From positions 1 to 53,234 of the forward strand of contig DASWHR010000066.1 in assembly GCA_036398095.1 (NCBI GenBank): DNA of 53,234 nt, read 5' to 3'. Source of the stretch: DASWHR01 sp036398095. Its GTDB lineage: Bacteria > Actinomycetota > AC-67. Positions 18,149 to 26,432 of the stretch are shown here, in pieces (position 1 is the stretch's first letter; each line of letters opens with the position of its first letter). The notes beneath the pieces are model-generated. The model ran no database searches. It saw only the letters and a list, made by a program, of their open reading frames with translations, and was not told where the DNA came from. A program made the position numbers and the translations under genes.

Positions 18149-18165
18149 GGGGGAGACAATCCCCC
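18149..18165 (+). promoter_or_regulatory. Small hairpin in the arsR leader
   Basis: GGGGGA, a 5-nt loop and TCCCCC, about 25 nt upstream of the arsR start and just before its ribosome-binding site GGGAGGAGG. It could modulate translation. There is no T-run, so it is not an intrinsic terminator. Confidence 0.3.
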
Positions 18166-18189
18166 CGGTGAGGGAGGAGGTTAGACGAC

Positions 18190-18525
18190 ATGGATGCATC
18201 GGTACGCAACGAGATCTACGAGCTCCACGCCCGCTTGTGCAAGGCGCTGGCCGATCCGAAGCGACTGCTGATCATCAACGCACTCCGCGACGCGCAGAAG
18301 TCGGTCGGCGAGCTGACCACCGAGCTGGAGCTGTCGCAGTCCAACGTCTCGCAGCACTTGGCGGTCCTTCGCGAGCGGGGAGTCGTTTCGGCGAACCGGG
18401 ACGGCAACAACGTGTTCTATTCGCTCAAGGACGCGCGCGTCGTGGAAGCCCTGGATCTTCTTCGGGCGGTCATGGCCAGCCAGCTCGACCGGCGCAGCGA
18501 GCTTCGGCCGATCGCGGCCGGCTGA
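18190..18525 (+). CDS. ArsR/SmtB-family transcriptional regulator
   Basis: 111 aa winged-helix repressor. The recognition helix region lies at about 37-62 (SVGELTTELELSQSNVSQHLAVL) and the wing at about 63-75 (RERGVVSANRDGNNVFYSL). It resembles sulfane-sulfur sensors of the SqrR/BigR/sHdrR type in the DNA-binding part. However, it has only one cysteine (Cys 17, in HARLCKAL), so the two-cysteine tetrasulfide switch of those sensors is absent. Start ATG after GGGAGGAGGTTAGACGAC. It is divergent from dsrE2 and convergent with the 3' end of the sHdr operon, 4 nt apart. A role as the local sulfur regulator is likely, but the signal is unknown. Confidence 0.88.
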   Translation: MDASVRNEIYELHARLCKALADPKRLLIINALRDAQKSVGELTTELELSQSNVSQHLAVLRERGVVSANRDGNNVFYSLKDARVVEALDLLRAVMASQLDRRSELRPIAAG

Positions 18526-18529
18526 TGAT

Positions 18530-18997
18530 TTAGTCGGCGCAACGGAAGCAGCGGATCTCGAGTTCGTCGATCCGCTGCTTGTAGGCGGCGAACGCCTCAT
18601 CCCATGCTTGAAGCATGCCTCGCTCCTCGTCGAGCGCGTCGGGGCGCAGCCGGACGAGCCAACCTTCTCCGTATGGATCGCGATTGGCGATCAGGATGTC
18701 GCGGTTGAACGTGGCGGAGTTGACGGTGACGATCTCGCCGGTCAGCGGAGACGGGACCGGGCCCACCCACTTTGCCGACTCGATCGTGGCGAGGCCCCGC
18801 CCCCGCTCGATCAACTTTCCCACACGGCGAAAGTCCACGGCTACGATCTTGCCGCAGCGGGTCTGTGCGGGATCGGTCATGCCGATCACGGCCTCGTCTC
18901 CTTCCAGTCGAATCCACACGTCCGCTTCCACGTCGTAGAGAAGGTCGCGCGGAATGACGCAGCCGTAATGGATTTCGTCCGGAGAGGCCTCAAGCAC
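18530..18997 (-). CDS. lbpA: Lipoate-binding protein (sHdr-associated, GcvH-like), copy 1
   Basis: 155 aa with a GcvH/biotinyl-lipoyl fold. Lys 76 in IESAKWVGPVPSPLTG is the expected lipoylation site. The following segment NRDPYGEGWLVRL is typical of the family. It is not the glycine-cleavage H protein: no gcvP or gcvT is nearby, and the gene lies in an sHdr operon where such proteins (LbpA) carry sulfur intermediates on lipoate. GTG start at 18997 follows a GGAGG. It has a C-terminal CFRC motif. It is the last gene of the operon. Confidence 0.9.
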   Translation of the reverse strand: MLEASPDEIHYGCVIPRDLLYDVEADVWIRLEGDEAVIGMTDPAQTRCGKIVAVDFRRVGKLIERGRGLATIESAKWVGPVPSPLTGEIVTVNSATFNRDILIANRDPYGEGWLVRLRPDALDEERGMLQAWDEAFAAYKQRIDELEIRCFRCAD

Positions 18998-19003
18998 CGT
19001 CGA

Positions 19004-19441
19004 TCATCCTCCGCACTCGATGCCTTCCTCTTGCATGAACGCGTCGTAGGCGTCCAGAGCCGCCTGCCCCGTCAGCAGATCGGCGGAGTCGCGGTCCCAG
19101 TCCTCGGCCTTGATCTTGCAGACCCACCCGTCGCCGTACGGGTCGCGGTTGAAGATGGTCGGATCGGATTCGCCGGTCGGATTGATCTCGACGATCTCGC
19201 CGGCGACCGGAGCGGGAACCGGCCCGACCCATTTGCCGCTCTCCAAGGTCGCGGTGCTCTTTCCCTTGACCACGCTCTTGCCGACCTTCTTCGGGGTGAA
19301 CGAGATGAACGATTTCGCAAGGTTTTGCGCGACGTCGGTGATCCCGGCGACGACCAGATCGCCCTCTCGCCGCGCCCAGACGTGATTGCGAACGAGATAG
19401 AAAAGGTCGTCGGGGATGTTGCAGTTGCGCACGACGGTCAC
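19004..19441 (-). CDS. lbpA: Lipoate-binding protein (sHdr-associated, GcvH-like), copy 2
   Basis: 145 aa, GcvH-like. Lys 70 in LESGKWVGPVPAPVAG is the lipoylation site, and NRDPYGDGWVCKI follows. The GTG start at 19441 overlaps the preceding stop in a GTGA, giving translational coupling. The longer upstream frame is antisense noise. It is more similar to copy 1 (shared KWVGPVP, the PSP/PAP turn and NRDPYG) than to the third copy at 27412, so these two look like a tandem duplication that has diverged. Confidence 0.9.
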   Translation of the reverse strand: MTVVRNCNIPDDLFYLVRNHVWARREGDLVVAGITDVAQNLAKSFISFTPKKVGKSVVKGKSTATLESGKWVGPVPAPVAGEIVEINPTGESDPTIFNRDPYGDGWVCKIKAEDWDRDSADLLTGQAALDAYDAFMQEEGIECGG

Positions 19442-19767
19442 GGTTGTCCCTCCCCTTGGGGCTCGGTTTCGAGCCCGGATTCCGCGAGCAAATGCTCCGC
19501 TTGAATGTGATACAGCAGCATGTCGAACGCGACCAGCTTTATCTCCTCTTCGAACTTCTCGATGAATCGCGGATCCCGCAGGCGCGGCTTGATCTCGCGC
19601 ATCCACGGGGCGTCACACACCGGGCAACGCACTTCGTAGAATCGCCGGCCGGTCTCTTCGGCGACTCGCGTGGTGACCCGGTCGGCGTGCTCATCGGCCA
19701 GATGACGGTGAACGACGCTCCGGGCGCCTTCGAAATCACAATACGGGCAGTTCAAGGTCGCTCCCAT
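19438..19767 (-). CDS. Uncharacterised zinc-finger-like protein in the sHdr operon
   Basis: 109 aa, not recognised. Two C-x2-C / H-x4-H type sites are visible: Cys 7 and 10 with His 20/22/27 (CPYCDFEG, then HRHLADEH), and Cys 48 and 51 with His 87 and 92 (CPVCDAP, then HIQAEH). This suggests two zinc fingers or metal knuckles. The ATG start lies inside the end of the preceding gene (30-nt overlap), and its stop overlaps the lbpA copy 2 start in a GTGA. It sits between EMO and the lipoate-binding proteins, so a role in their assembly, electron transfer or regulation is possible. None is shown by sequence. Confidence 0.8.
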   Translation of the reverse strand: MGATLNCPYCDFEGARSVVHRHLADEHADRVTTRVAEETGRRFYEVRCPVCDAPWMREIKPRLRDPRFIEKFEEEIKLVAFDMLLYHIQAEHLLAESGLETEPQGEGQP

Positions 19768-20221
19768 TCGGGCCGCGCGCGCGCAGCGTCACCTCGGCGA
19801 GCCGGCGCGCGCTTTCGCGCACCAGTGTGACCACCTGTATGCCGGCGGCCGTCGAATATACGCGCCCAGTGTCGAGCGCTTTGACGATCAGGCCCGTCTG
19901 CAGCAGGTCGCCGACACGCTCGGAAATCACCAGTGCCGGCAGCGACACCGCGGCGGCAAGGTCCGGCGCGGTGATCCCGTCTTCGGCGGATGCCGCTTCC
20001 AGGATCGAGAAGTTGATCCGGTCACAGGCAACGGCGAGCGCGCGTTGGACGAAGTCGGTCGCAAGCGTGGCGGCTTCTTCTTCGCCGAGCTCGACCTTCG
20101 GAAGTTCGCCGCCGTCGCCGGGCCCGAACACGAACGTGTCCACCCGCTCGGAAACCAGGATTACGTCGCGCAGCCGCTTCCACAGCCCATCGGCCAGCGC
20201 GTTGGGGTCGAATGCGGTCAC
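19736..20221 (-). CDS. Uncharacterised protein with winged-helix-like C-terminal half
   Basis: 161 aa. GTG start at 20221 overlaps the emo stop in a GTGA. Residues 1-70 are charged and helical. Residues 72-130 read like a winged helix-turn-helix (ILEAASAEDGITAPDLAAAV, then ERVGDLLQTGLIVKALDTG and YSTAAG). It could be an operon-encoded DNA-binding regulator or a protein-binding winged helix. No cysteine motif fits a cofactor site. Its 3' end overlaps the zinc-finger gene by 32 nt, which is long for neighbouring genes and suggests the two products are made together. I do not recognise the family. Confidence 0.75.
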   Translation of the reverse strand: MTAFDPNALADGLWKRLRDVILVSERVDTFVFGPGDGGELPKVELGEEEAATLATDFVQRALAVACDRINFSILEAASAEDGITAPDLAAAVSLPALVISERVGDLLQTGLIVKALDTGRVYSTAAGIQVVTLVRESARRLAEVTLRARGPNGSDLELPVL

Positions 20222-22446
20222 CGGGCGCCTCCCGGGGGGACTTCGGCGACATCGACGACTCGCATCGCTGCACCGCCTTCGAGGACGCCGGCCAGCGCCG
20301 GTTCGCCTCCGCCCTCGACCGCCCGCTCGACCAGCTCGATGATGTCGAGCACCTGCAGCGAGTCGTCGTGACCGGTCGTCTTGGCCGCGTCGCGATACAT
20401 GGTGACGTCCTTCGGGCACGCGACGACGAAGGTGTCCACGCCCAGCGCGACGGCCTCCTTGATGCGATTCTCACTCGGGCGCTCCGTCTGGTTGGAGTCG
20501 TCCATCCAGATCCGCCCGCCGCCGGCGCCGCAGCAGAACGTGTTTTCCTTGTTGCGGGGCATCTCGACCAGCTCGATGCCGAGCATCTTCAGAATCTCGC
20601 GCGGCGCGTTGGTCACCCGGTTGTACCGTCCCAGATAGCACGGGTCGTGGTAGGTGACGCGCATGTTCAGGTTCTGCTTCGCAACGATCCGCCCTTGTTC
20701 GAGCAGCCGATGGATCAGGTGCGTGTAGTGGAGCACGCGCCAGTCGCCTCCGAATTCCGGATACTCGTTCTTGAGCGTGTTGAACGAGTGCGGATCGGTC
20801 GTGACGATCTCGTTGAAGTCGCAACTGCTGATGACCTTGACGTTATGCTCCACCAGCTCTTCGAACAGGCCCTCCTCGCCGACGCGGCGGACGTCGTTGC
20901 CGGCGTTGCGCTCGCCGTCGTAGAGGATTCCGAACGATACCCCGGCTCGCTGCAGAAGCCGCGCGAACGTTCGGGACAAGTCTTGCAGACGCTCGTCGTA
21001 GGAGGCGTAGTCGCCGACGAACCACAGAACCTGGACGAAGCGCTTGCGGGCGTCGTGAATCTCGAAGTCGAGATCCTTGGTCCACTTCGCGCGCATCTTC
21101 GGGGACTTGCCGAACGAATTGCCGTTCTTGGCGATGTTCTGCAGCGCGTCCTGGAGGGTCGGGTCCATCGTGCCCTCTTCCACCAGCGCGCGACGCATCC
21201 CGACGATGGTGGGGACGTGCTCGATTCCGACGGGGCAGGCTTCGACGCAGGCCATGCAGGTTGTGCAGGCCCACAGCGTCTCGGCGGGGATGATCCCGCC
21301 GGCGACGGGCGGCGGCCCCTCGCCGGCGTGTCCGTTCGCGGCCCGCCGTTCCCAGTCCATGATCGGATGGATCCGGTTCGACTGCTCTGCGAACTGACGA
21401 AGGTCGAGGATGAGATCGCGCGGCGACAGCGGCGCGCCGGCCAGTCGCGCCGGGCAGACCTCGTGGCAGCGCCCGCATTTGGTGCACGCGTCGAAGTCGA
21501 GCAGCTCCTTCCACGTGAAATCGTTGACGCTCCGGATGCCGGCCGGCGCTCCGGCAGCGACGCGCGGCAAGGCGAGGGTCGAGTCGCGGCCGTCCGTGAA
21601 GGTGAGGTTGGCCGCGTCCGTGAGCATGTGCATCGCCTTGGAGTACGGGATGTAGCCGATGAACAGCAGGGCCATCGCTGCGTGCGCCCACCACGTGAAC
21701 AACTGGGCATCCGCGGCCGTCGCCGCGCTCATGCCGAGTCCGCGAATACCGCGCGCCGAGAGCCAGCCGACCGGCGACCAGATCTCATGCGCCGGAAATC
21801 CGCTCGCGTAGATTCGAAATCCTTCGAGCAGGAAGCCGCCGACACCCAGCCAGAACAGAAAGTGCCAGAACAGCCAGTCGCCGCGCTTGTAGGGCGTGCG
21901 GGAATAGGCTTCTGGTTCCTTATCGACGCGGGTGTAGTCCAAGGCGAACGGTTTCACGAACCGGCGGCGATAGGCGATGTAGACCAGGGCCACCAGGTAG
22001 GCCGCCCCGAGCGTGTCGAGAATCACCGAGTAGCCGAGATAGAAGGTGCCTTTGAAGAAACGAGCGTTCTCGCCGAAGGCGAGCCGGATGATGTCGTAGT
22101 CGATCGTGAGGATCACGGTGCCGATGAACAGCGCCGTGAATCCCCACAGGATGAGCGCGTGCGCGATGCCGGTCTTGAGGTTTCGCTTCGCGACCGTCTT
22201 GTTGGAACCGACCTTGTGCAGCGCCTTGCCAATTCGCGTTCCCAGCCGGTCGAGCCGGCCGGCCTTGCGGCCTTGCCGGTACTTCCGGACGCGCACGACG
22301 GCGCCCGAAAGGAATGCCGTCGTGGCCAGGAACGCCAGCGCGTAGAACGAGAGCTTCATCCACTCTTCGAAGTGCTCGAAGACTTTGCGCGTCGGCTCCG
22401 ATGTTTCGGCAGCGAAGGCCGCGACCCAACCCAGCATCGCCGTCAT
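20218..22446 (-). CDS. emo: EMO: ETF-quinone oxidoreductase with NarI-like and HdrD-like domains
   Basis: 742 aa. The N-terminal half is a membrane cytochrome b-like (NarI/DsrM-type) domain with about six helices and candidate heme histidines 96, 195, 255 and 273. Two ferredoxin motifs follow (Cys 321/324/327/331 and 394/397/400/404). The C-terminal half is HdrD-like, with CCG-type motifs HDPCYLGRYN and FCCGAGGG that bind a noncubane cluster. This is the architecture of EtfAB:menaquinone oxidoreductase (EMO). With etfA and etfB directly upstream it should move electrons from EtfAB to the quinone pool. Type II sHdr clusters carry this module. ATG start 7 nt after the etfA stop. Confidence 0.92.
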   Translation of the reverse strand: MTAMLGWVAAFAAETSEPTRKVFEHFEEWMKLSFYALAFLATTAFLSGAVVRVRKYRQGRKAGRLDRLGTRIGKALHKVGSNKTVAKRNLKTGIAHALILWGFTALFIGTVILTIDYDIIRLAFGENARFFKGTFYLGYSVILDTLGAAYLVALVYIAYRRRFVKPFALDYTRVDKEPEAYSRTPYKRGDWLFWHFLFWLGVGGFLLEGFRIYASGFPAHEIWSPVGWLSARGIRGLGMSAATAADAQLFTWWAHAAMALLFIGYIPYSKAMHMLTDAANLTFTDGRDSTLALPRVAAGAPAGIRSVNDFTWKELLDFDACTKCGRCHEVCPARLAGAPLSPRDLILDLRQFAEQSNRIHPIMDWERRAANGHAGEGPPPVAGGIIPAETLWACTTCMACVEACPVGIEHVPTIVGMRRALVEEGTMDPTLQDALQNIAKNGNSFGKSPKMRAKWTKDLDFEIHDARKRFVQVLWFVGDYASYDERLQDLSRTFARLLQRAGVSFGILYDGERNAGNDVRRVGEEGLFEELVEHNVKVISSCDFNEIVTTDPHSFNTLKNEYPEFGGDWRVLHYTHLIHRLLEQGRIVAKQNLNMRVTYHDPCYLGRYNRVTNAPREILKMLGIELVEMPRNKENTFCCGAGGGRIWMDDSNQTERPSENRIKEAVALGVDTFVVACPKDVTMYRDAAKTTGHDDSLQVLDIIELVERAVEGGGEPALAGVLEGGAAMRVVDVAEVPPGGAR

Positions 22447-22453
22447 CCCGCCG

Positions 22454-23410
22454 CTACTTCAACCGCTCGGTGATCGCGGGGACGACATCGAACAGGTCGG
22501 CCGTGATGCCGTAGTGAGCGGCGTCGAAGATGGGCGCGTTTTCGTCGGTGTTGATCGCGATGATCAGATCGGCGTCCCGCATGCCCTCCAGATGCTCCGG
22601 CGCCCCACTGATGCCGGCGCACAAGTACAGCTTCGGCTTGACGCTAAGGCCCGACTTTCCGACCTGCCGCGTCTTGGGGAGCCATCCGTTGTCGGTGATC
22701 GGTCGCGACGACGACAGGGCGCCGCCGAGCGAGTCGGCGAGTTCCTGCACGATCTCGAGATTGTCGGCGTTTTGGATCCCGCGGCCGACCGACACCAAGA
22801 TCTCCTGCGCGGTGATATCGACGTCTCCGCCGGCGGGCTCGTGCAGCGCTTTGAACGTCGTCGAGAGCCCATCGAGCGCCGAGAGAGACTTGGCCTCTTC
22901 GATCTCCGGGCTTCCGGCTCCGCTTCCGGGCGGGAACGATCCGGCTTGCACACTGACGACGCCGGGCGCGTCCAGGACCACGTCGGCGTCGATCTTGCCG
23001 CCGTAGACACGACTGGTCACGATGACATCCGAGCCTTCCACCGCAATCTGGGTTCCGTAGGCGACGAGCGGAAGGTTCAACGCGACGGACAGCCCGGCGG
23101 CAAGATCCATGCCTTGCGTGGTGTTGCCGACCATGATCAGGCGCGGCTCGCGACCGGCGAGCACCTCGGCGAGCGCGGCCTTGTATCCCTCTGGCGTGTA
23201 GGCGCCGAGCCGGTCGTCGGCGATGACGATCACGCGGGCCGCGCCGGCAAGCTGCGATGCCGACGATGCGATGCCCCCTCTGCCAAGAAGGACGGCGACG
23301 GCCTGCCCACCGAGCGACGGCGCGATCTCGGCTGCCTTCCCTAGCAGTTCGAGCGTGACCGGCGCGATGGCGCCGTCGCGCTGTTCAACGATGACGTAAA
23401 CGTCTCCCAT
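22454..23410 (-). CDS. etfA: Electron transfer flavoprotein alpha subunit
   Basis: 318 aa. The N-terminal alpha/beta domain is followed by the FAD-binding C-terminal domain, with VGRGIQNADN, SSRPITDNGWLPKTRQVG and YLCAGISGAPEHLEGM, then INTDENAPIFDAAHYG. ATG start after GGAGGCTGAAGTC. It forms a heterodimer with EtfB (23424-24200) and is expected to accept electrons from the sHdr complex and pass them to EMO. Whether it bifurcates electrons cannot be decided by eye. Confidence 0.95.
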   Translation of the reverse strand: MGDVYVIVEQRDGAIAPVTLELLGKAAEIAPSLGGQAVAVLLGRGGIASSASQLAGAARVIVIADDRLGAYTPEGYKAALAEVLAGREPRLIMVGNTTQGMDLAAGLSVALNLPLVAYGTQIAVEGSDVIVTSRVYGGKIDADVVLDAPGVVSVQAGSFPPGSGAGSPEIEEAKSLSALDGLSTTFKALHEPAGGDVDITAQEILVSVGRGIQNADNLEIVQELADSLGGALSSSRPITDNGWLPKTRQVGKSGLSVKPKLYLCAGISGAPEHLEGMRDADLIIAINTDENAPIFDAAHYGITADLFDVVPAITERLK

Positions 23411-23423
23411 GACTTCAGCCTCC

Positions 23424-24200
23424 CTACGCCTTCACCAGGCCGCGCTCGCGCAGGAGCGCGACGACCCTGTCGGCGATTTCTTCGGTGGATCCGGTCAGCA
23501 TCTCGGCGTGCGAGCTGCTCTCGGGCGTGCGCATCGCGCGGACACGCAGACGCGGCGTGTCCACCGACGGCGCATCCAGTTCCTCGATGGTCTTTTCCTG
23601 CTTCATGGCGCGAACACGCGACACCGGCGCGTAGCGCGGCGTCTGGCGGGCCGCCTGCACGCCCAACAGGCAGGGAGTCTTGACCGCGAGCTCCGCGGTC
23701 AATCCGCCCCCGGACTCTTGGGTGGCGACGACGACGCCGTCGCCCGGCTCGACGCCCGCGACGACCGACACGTGCGGGATGCCCAGCCGCGAGGCCAGCA
23801 GCGGCCCGAGCTGACCGTCGAGGTCGTCCGCCGCCTGGACCCCGGTCATGATCACGTCGTAGGCGCGGCTCTTGAGCACTTCGGCGTAGATCGCCGACAG
23901 CGCATGTGAGTCGGGGAAGACGTCCTCGAAGTCGCCGGTGACCTTGATGAGCGTGTCGGCGCCTTTCGCGGCGGCGGTGAACAGCACGTTGTCGGCTTCG
24001 CCGCTGTCGATCGTGATCGCGGTGACCGTGCCGCCGTGCGCTTCCTTGAGCAGCACCGCCTCTTCAAGCGCCTGCTCGCAGAACTCGTTCATCACGTAGG
24101 TCAGATACTCACGGTCGAGGTCGTTGCCCTCAGCGTTGATCTCGAGCTCTTCGACGAGATCGGGTACTTGCTTGATCGGAACGATGATCTCCATCGTCAT
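23424..24200 (-). CDS. etfB: Electron transfer flavoprotein beta subunit
   Basis: 258 aa, the usual length. It has the N-terminal IIVPIKQVPD signature and the adenine-nucleotide loop region ADDLDGQLGPLLASRLGIPHVS near residues 121-142. ATG start at 24200 after AAGGAGTGAG; a second ATG two codons in is possible. It begins 1 nt after the stop of the radical SAM gene. It pairs with EtfA at the electron exit of a type II sHdr system. Confidence 0.95.
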   Translation of the reverse strand: MTMEIIVPIKQVPDLVEELEINAEGNDLDREYLTYVMNEFCEQALEEAVLLKEAHGGTVTAITIDSGEADNVLFTAAAKGADTLIKVTGDFEDVFPDSHALSAIYAEVLKSRAYDVIMTGVQAADDLDGQLGPLLASRLGIPHVSVVAGVEPGDGVVVATQESGGGLTAELAVKTPCLLGVQAARQTPRYAPVSRVRAMKQEKTIEELDAPSVDTPRLRVRAMRTPESSSHAEMLTGSTEEIADRVVALLRERGLVKA

Positions 24201-24201
24201 C

Positions 24202-25287
24202 TCACTCCTTCGGACACAGTTCGTCGAGACGCAGTTCGGCCTGGATGCCGCGGGCGTCTTCGATCAGTGGCAGGAACGGAAAATCGCGGAACGGCTCGCT
24301 GGGACGATACGAGCCGTAGGGTCGGGTGCAGCCCGGCTCGCCTTCGGGGCCGGGGCAGCCGTTGGTCATGAACGCCTCGCCGTCGCGGACGTGGGCGTCC
24401 AGCCAGGCGCGGGGCTTGTCGATGCGAACCAGCGCGCCGTCGTCGTCAAAGACCAGATGCTCCTCACGCAGGCCCTCACGCTCGATCAGATGCTTGACGA
24501 GCTGGATGCGCCGCCACCGCGACAGCGGGGCGCGCGGCGCGGCGCCGAGCCGCGAATCGGGCTCGGGATTGAACGAGAACAAGTACGGGAAGATCTCCCG
24601 GTCGCACAGGCGGATGAACAGATCGCATAACTCACGATCGGTTTCGCCCAGGCCGACCAGGACGTGCGCGTTGACCTTCCAGGGGCCGAAGACCTCGCGC
24701 GAGTCGTCAATGACCTCCCAGTATTTCTTCCACCGCAGCCCGCCTTGCGGGACGTCGGTGCGGTGCTTGATGAACAGCGGCTCGGTCGCGGCGTCGAGTC
24801 CGACGCCGATCATGTCCACCCCGATCTGTTTGAAATGCTCGATGCGCCCGCGGTCGAGCGTGGGCGGCGCGACCAGGATCGACAACGGCGTCTTTACCTT
24901 GGCCCGGATGCGTTTCGTGATATCCACCGTGTCCTGATAGGAATGGCCGTGCGTGACCATCGAGATGCACAGCCGAGTAAGCGTCGCCTCGTGCTTTGCG
25001 AGGCGATCGACGAACTCGTCGGTCTGCACGAGCGGCCAGTCGACGCGAATGAACGATTTCTCTTCGTAATAGCCGGGCCGGGTTCGCGCCAGCCCGCAGT
25101 AGGAACAGTCCGACAAGCAGCCCTCGGCATAGTTGAGCAGCAGGTTGATGCCGCCGAACTCGAATGCGCGCGTGAAGCGCCCCGATCGGAATCGGAGCGC
25201 GATCGCGCTGGCCATGCTGATCCGCACCCATTCGGGCGAGACGTGCCGTTCAGACGCGAGCGGCAGCATTTCCTTCGTCATTGCCAT
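24202..25287 (-). CDS. Radical SAM lipoyl synthase-like protein (sLipS, copy a)
   Basis: 361 aa. The radical SAM motif is Cys 57, 61, 64 (CLSDCSYCG). The C-terminal part has extra cysteines (NGCPGPEGEPGC and DELCPKE) that might bind an auxiliary cluster. It matches the LipS1/LipS2 pair found in sHdr lipoate-assembly clusters, where two separate radical SAM proteins insert the two sulfur atoms that LipA inserts elsewhere. ATG start at 25287 after AGGAGGCTCCCGC, overlapping the end of the lplA gene by 10 nt. I cannot say which of LipS1 or LipS2 this is. Confidence 0.82.
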   Translation of the reverse strand: MAMTKEMLPLASERHVSPEWVRISMASAIALRFRSGRFTRAFEFGGINLLLNYAEGCLSDCSYCGLARTRPGYYEEKSFIRVDWPLVQTDEFVDRLAKHEATLTRLCISMVTHGHSYQDTVDITKRIRAKVKTPLSILVAPPTLDRGRIEHFKQIGVDMIGVGLDAATEPLFIKHRTDVPQGGLRWKKYWEVIDDSREVFGPWKVNAHVLVGLGETDRELCDLFIRLCDREIFPYLFSFNPEPDSRLGAAPRAPLSRWRRIQLVKHLIEREGLREEHLVFDDDGALVRIDKPRAWLDAHVRDGEAFMTNGCPGPEGEPGCTRPYGSYRPSEPFRDFPFLPLIEDARGIQAELRLDELCPKE

Positions 25288-26432
25288 GCGGGAGCCTCCT
25301 CGCGCGTCGTCGTCGTCGTTTCTCCGTCCGCGGCCGGCGGGTAGTAGCACGATCCTGAAGCCATGCCGCGTCGCGCACGCGCGTCCACCACCGCCGACCA
25401 AACCGCTTCGACCAGATCCACCACCGCGACGCCGTCGAGTCCGCCGCCGCGAGCCCAGCCGGCCTCGATCGCCTCGCCCACGCGCCTCTTGTCGACCGCA
25501 GCCCATTTGAGCGCCGCTTCGATTTCGACAACGGCCCGTTCGCGAGCCATGAAGTCGCCGGCGATCAGCGCATCTTTGATCGCGTCGCCACCGAGCGTGA
25601 GCGCGATGCGCAGCAGCCCGCCGGGAGTCTTCAAGATCGCGGTCCCTTCGGGCGTTTCGGCGACACGGCCGTTCACCCATTCCGCGGTGCCGTATCGCTG
25701 CGTCAGCACCTGCGCCGCCACCGCCTGCTCATCGGCGTCGAGCGGCTCAGGCACGGCGCGAATCCCGAACGCTTCTTCGAAGCCGGCTTCGACGCACAGG
25801 CGAAGGTCGTCGACGGAGCAGACCGCACCACGTTCGGCCGAGGCGGTAGTGATGCGCTCCCGGACCGCGTCGGCGGCCTTTCCGCCGAGCTTGGCGGCGG
25901 GAATGTTGAGGATGCGAAGCATCAAGTCGATGTCCAGATCGGCGAGCACGCTGGCGTGAAACAGCACGGCATCGTTCGCGTCCAGGTAGATGCCCAGCCC
26001 GGCGATCTTGCGGCCGGCGACGGCAATGTCGTTCTTCCCGCGAATCTCGGCCGGGATTCCCAGGCGCTTCAACCCGAACAGAACGCCGCGCCCGAAGGTG
26101 TCGATGATCGCACGCGCGTGCGCCGGCGTGTTCGGGTCGCGAAGCGAGGTGACGAGCGCCACGCCCAGTTGCTGCTCGCCCATCAAGATCGCGCCGCCGC
26201 CGGTCGGCCTGCGGTTGACGGCGATTCCTTCCGCATCGCACACGTCGAGCCGAAGCTCGGCGCGCGGATCCTGAAATCGGCCGACGAGCGCGGCGTGGCT
26301 GCGGTAGGTGTAGAGCCGAAGCGTGGGCGGTGGCGGTTCGGGCGTCGCGTAGGCGCGCATCAGCGCTTCGTCGGTCGCGAGCCCGCCGGCCGCACCGGCG
26401 CCGTCGTCCGTGATCAGCCGCCAGGTCTTCAC
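25278..26432 (-). CDS. lplA: Lipoate-protein ligase with fused accessory domain (sLpl(AB)-like)
   Basis: 384 aa. The catalytic domain carries RRPTGGGAILMG (74-85) and GKNDIAVAGRKIAG (132-145), the lipoyl-AMP site of LplA. Residues of roughly 260-384 form a C-terminal accessory domain like LplB (TPGGLLRIALTLGGDAIKDALIAGDFM), ending in a Thr-rich tail. The GTG start at 26432 overlaps the previous stop in a GTGA. It likely transfers lipoate or octanoate to the Lbp lysines. It sits between the two LipS-like genes, as in known sHdr assembly clusters. Confidence 0.88.
   Translation of the reverse strand: MKTWRLITDDGAGAAGGLATDEALMRAYATPEPPPPTLRLYTYRSHAALVGRFQDPRAELRLDVCDAEGIAVNRRPTGGGAILMGEQQLGVALVTSLRDPNTPAHARAIIDTFGRGVLFGLKRLGIPAEIRGKNDIAVAGRKIAGLGIYLDANDAVLFHASVLADLDIDLMLRILNIPAAKLGGKAADAVRERITTASAERGAVCSVDDLRLCVEAGFEEAFGIRAVPEPLDADEQAVAAQVLTQRYGTAEWVNGRVAETPEGTAILKTPGGLLRIALTLGGDAIKDALIAGDFMARERAVVEIEAALKWAAVDKRRVGEAIEAGWARGGGLDGVAVVDLVEAVWSAVVDARARRGMASGSCYYPPAADGETTTTTREEAPAWQ

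Noticed and set aside
18530..19441. Glycine-cleavage H protein (gcvH) for the two tandem genes
   Set aside because: They have the GcvH fold, but no gcvT, gcvP or glycine-related gene is near, and the motif and the sHdr/LplA/LipS context fit LbpA.
20212..22473. 753-aa plus-strand frame opposite emo
   Set aside because: Antisense artefact. It has no domain and the minus strand carries all EMO cluster motifs.
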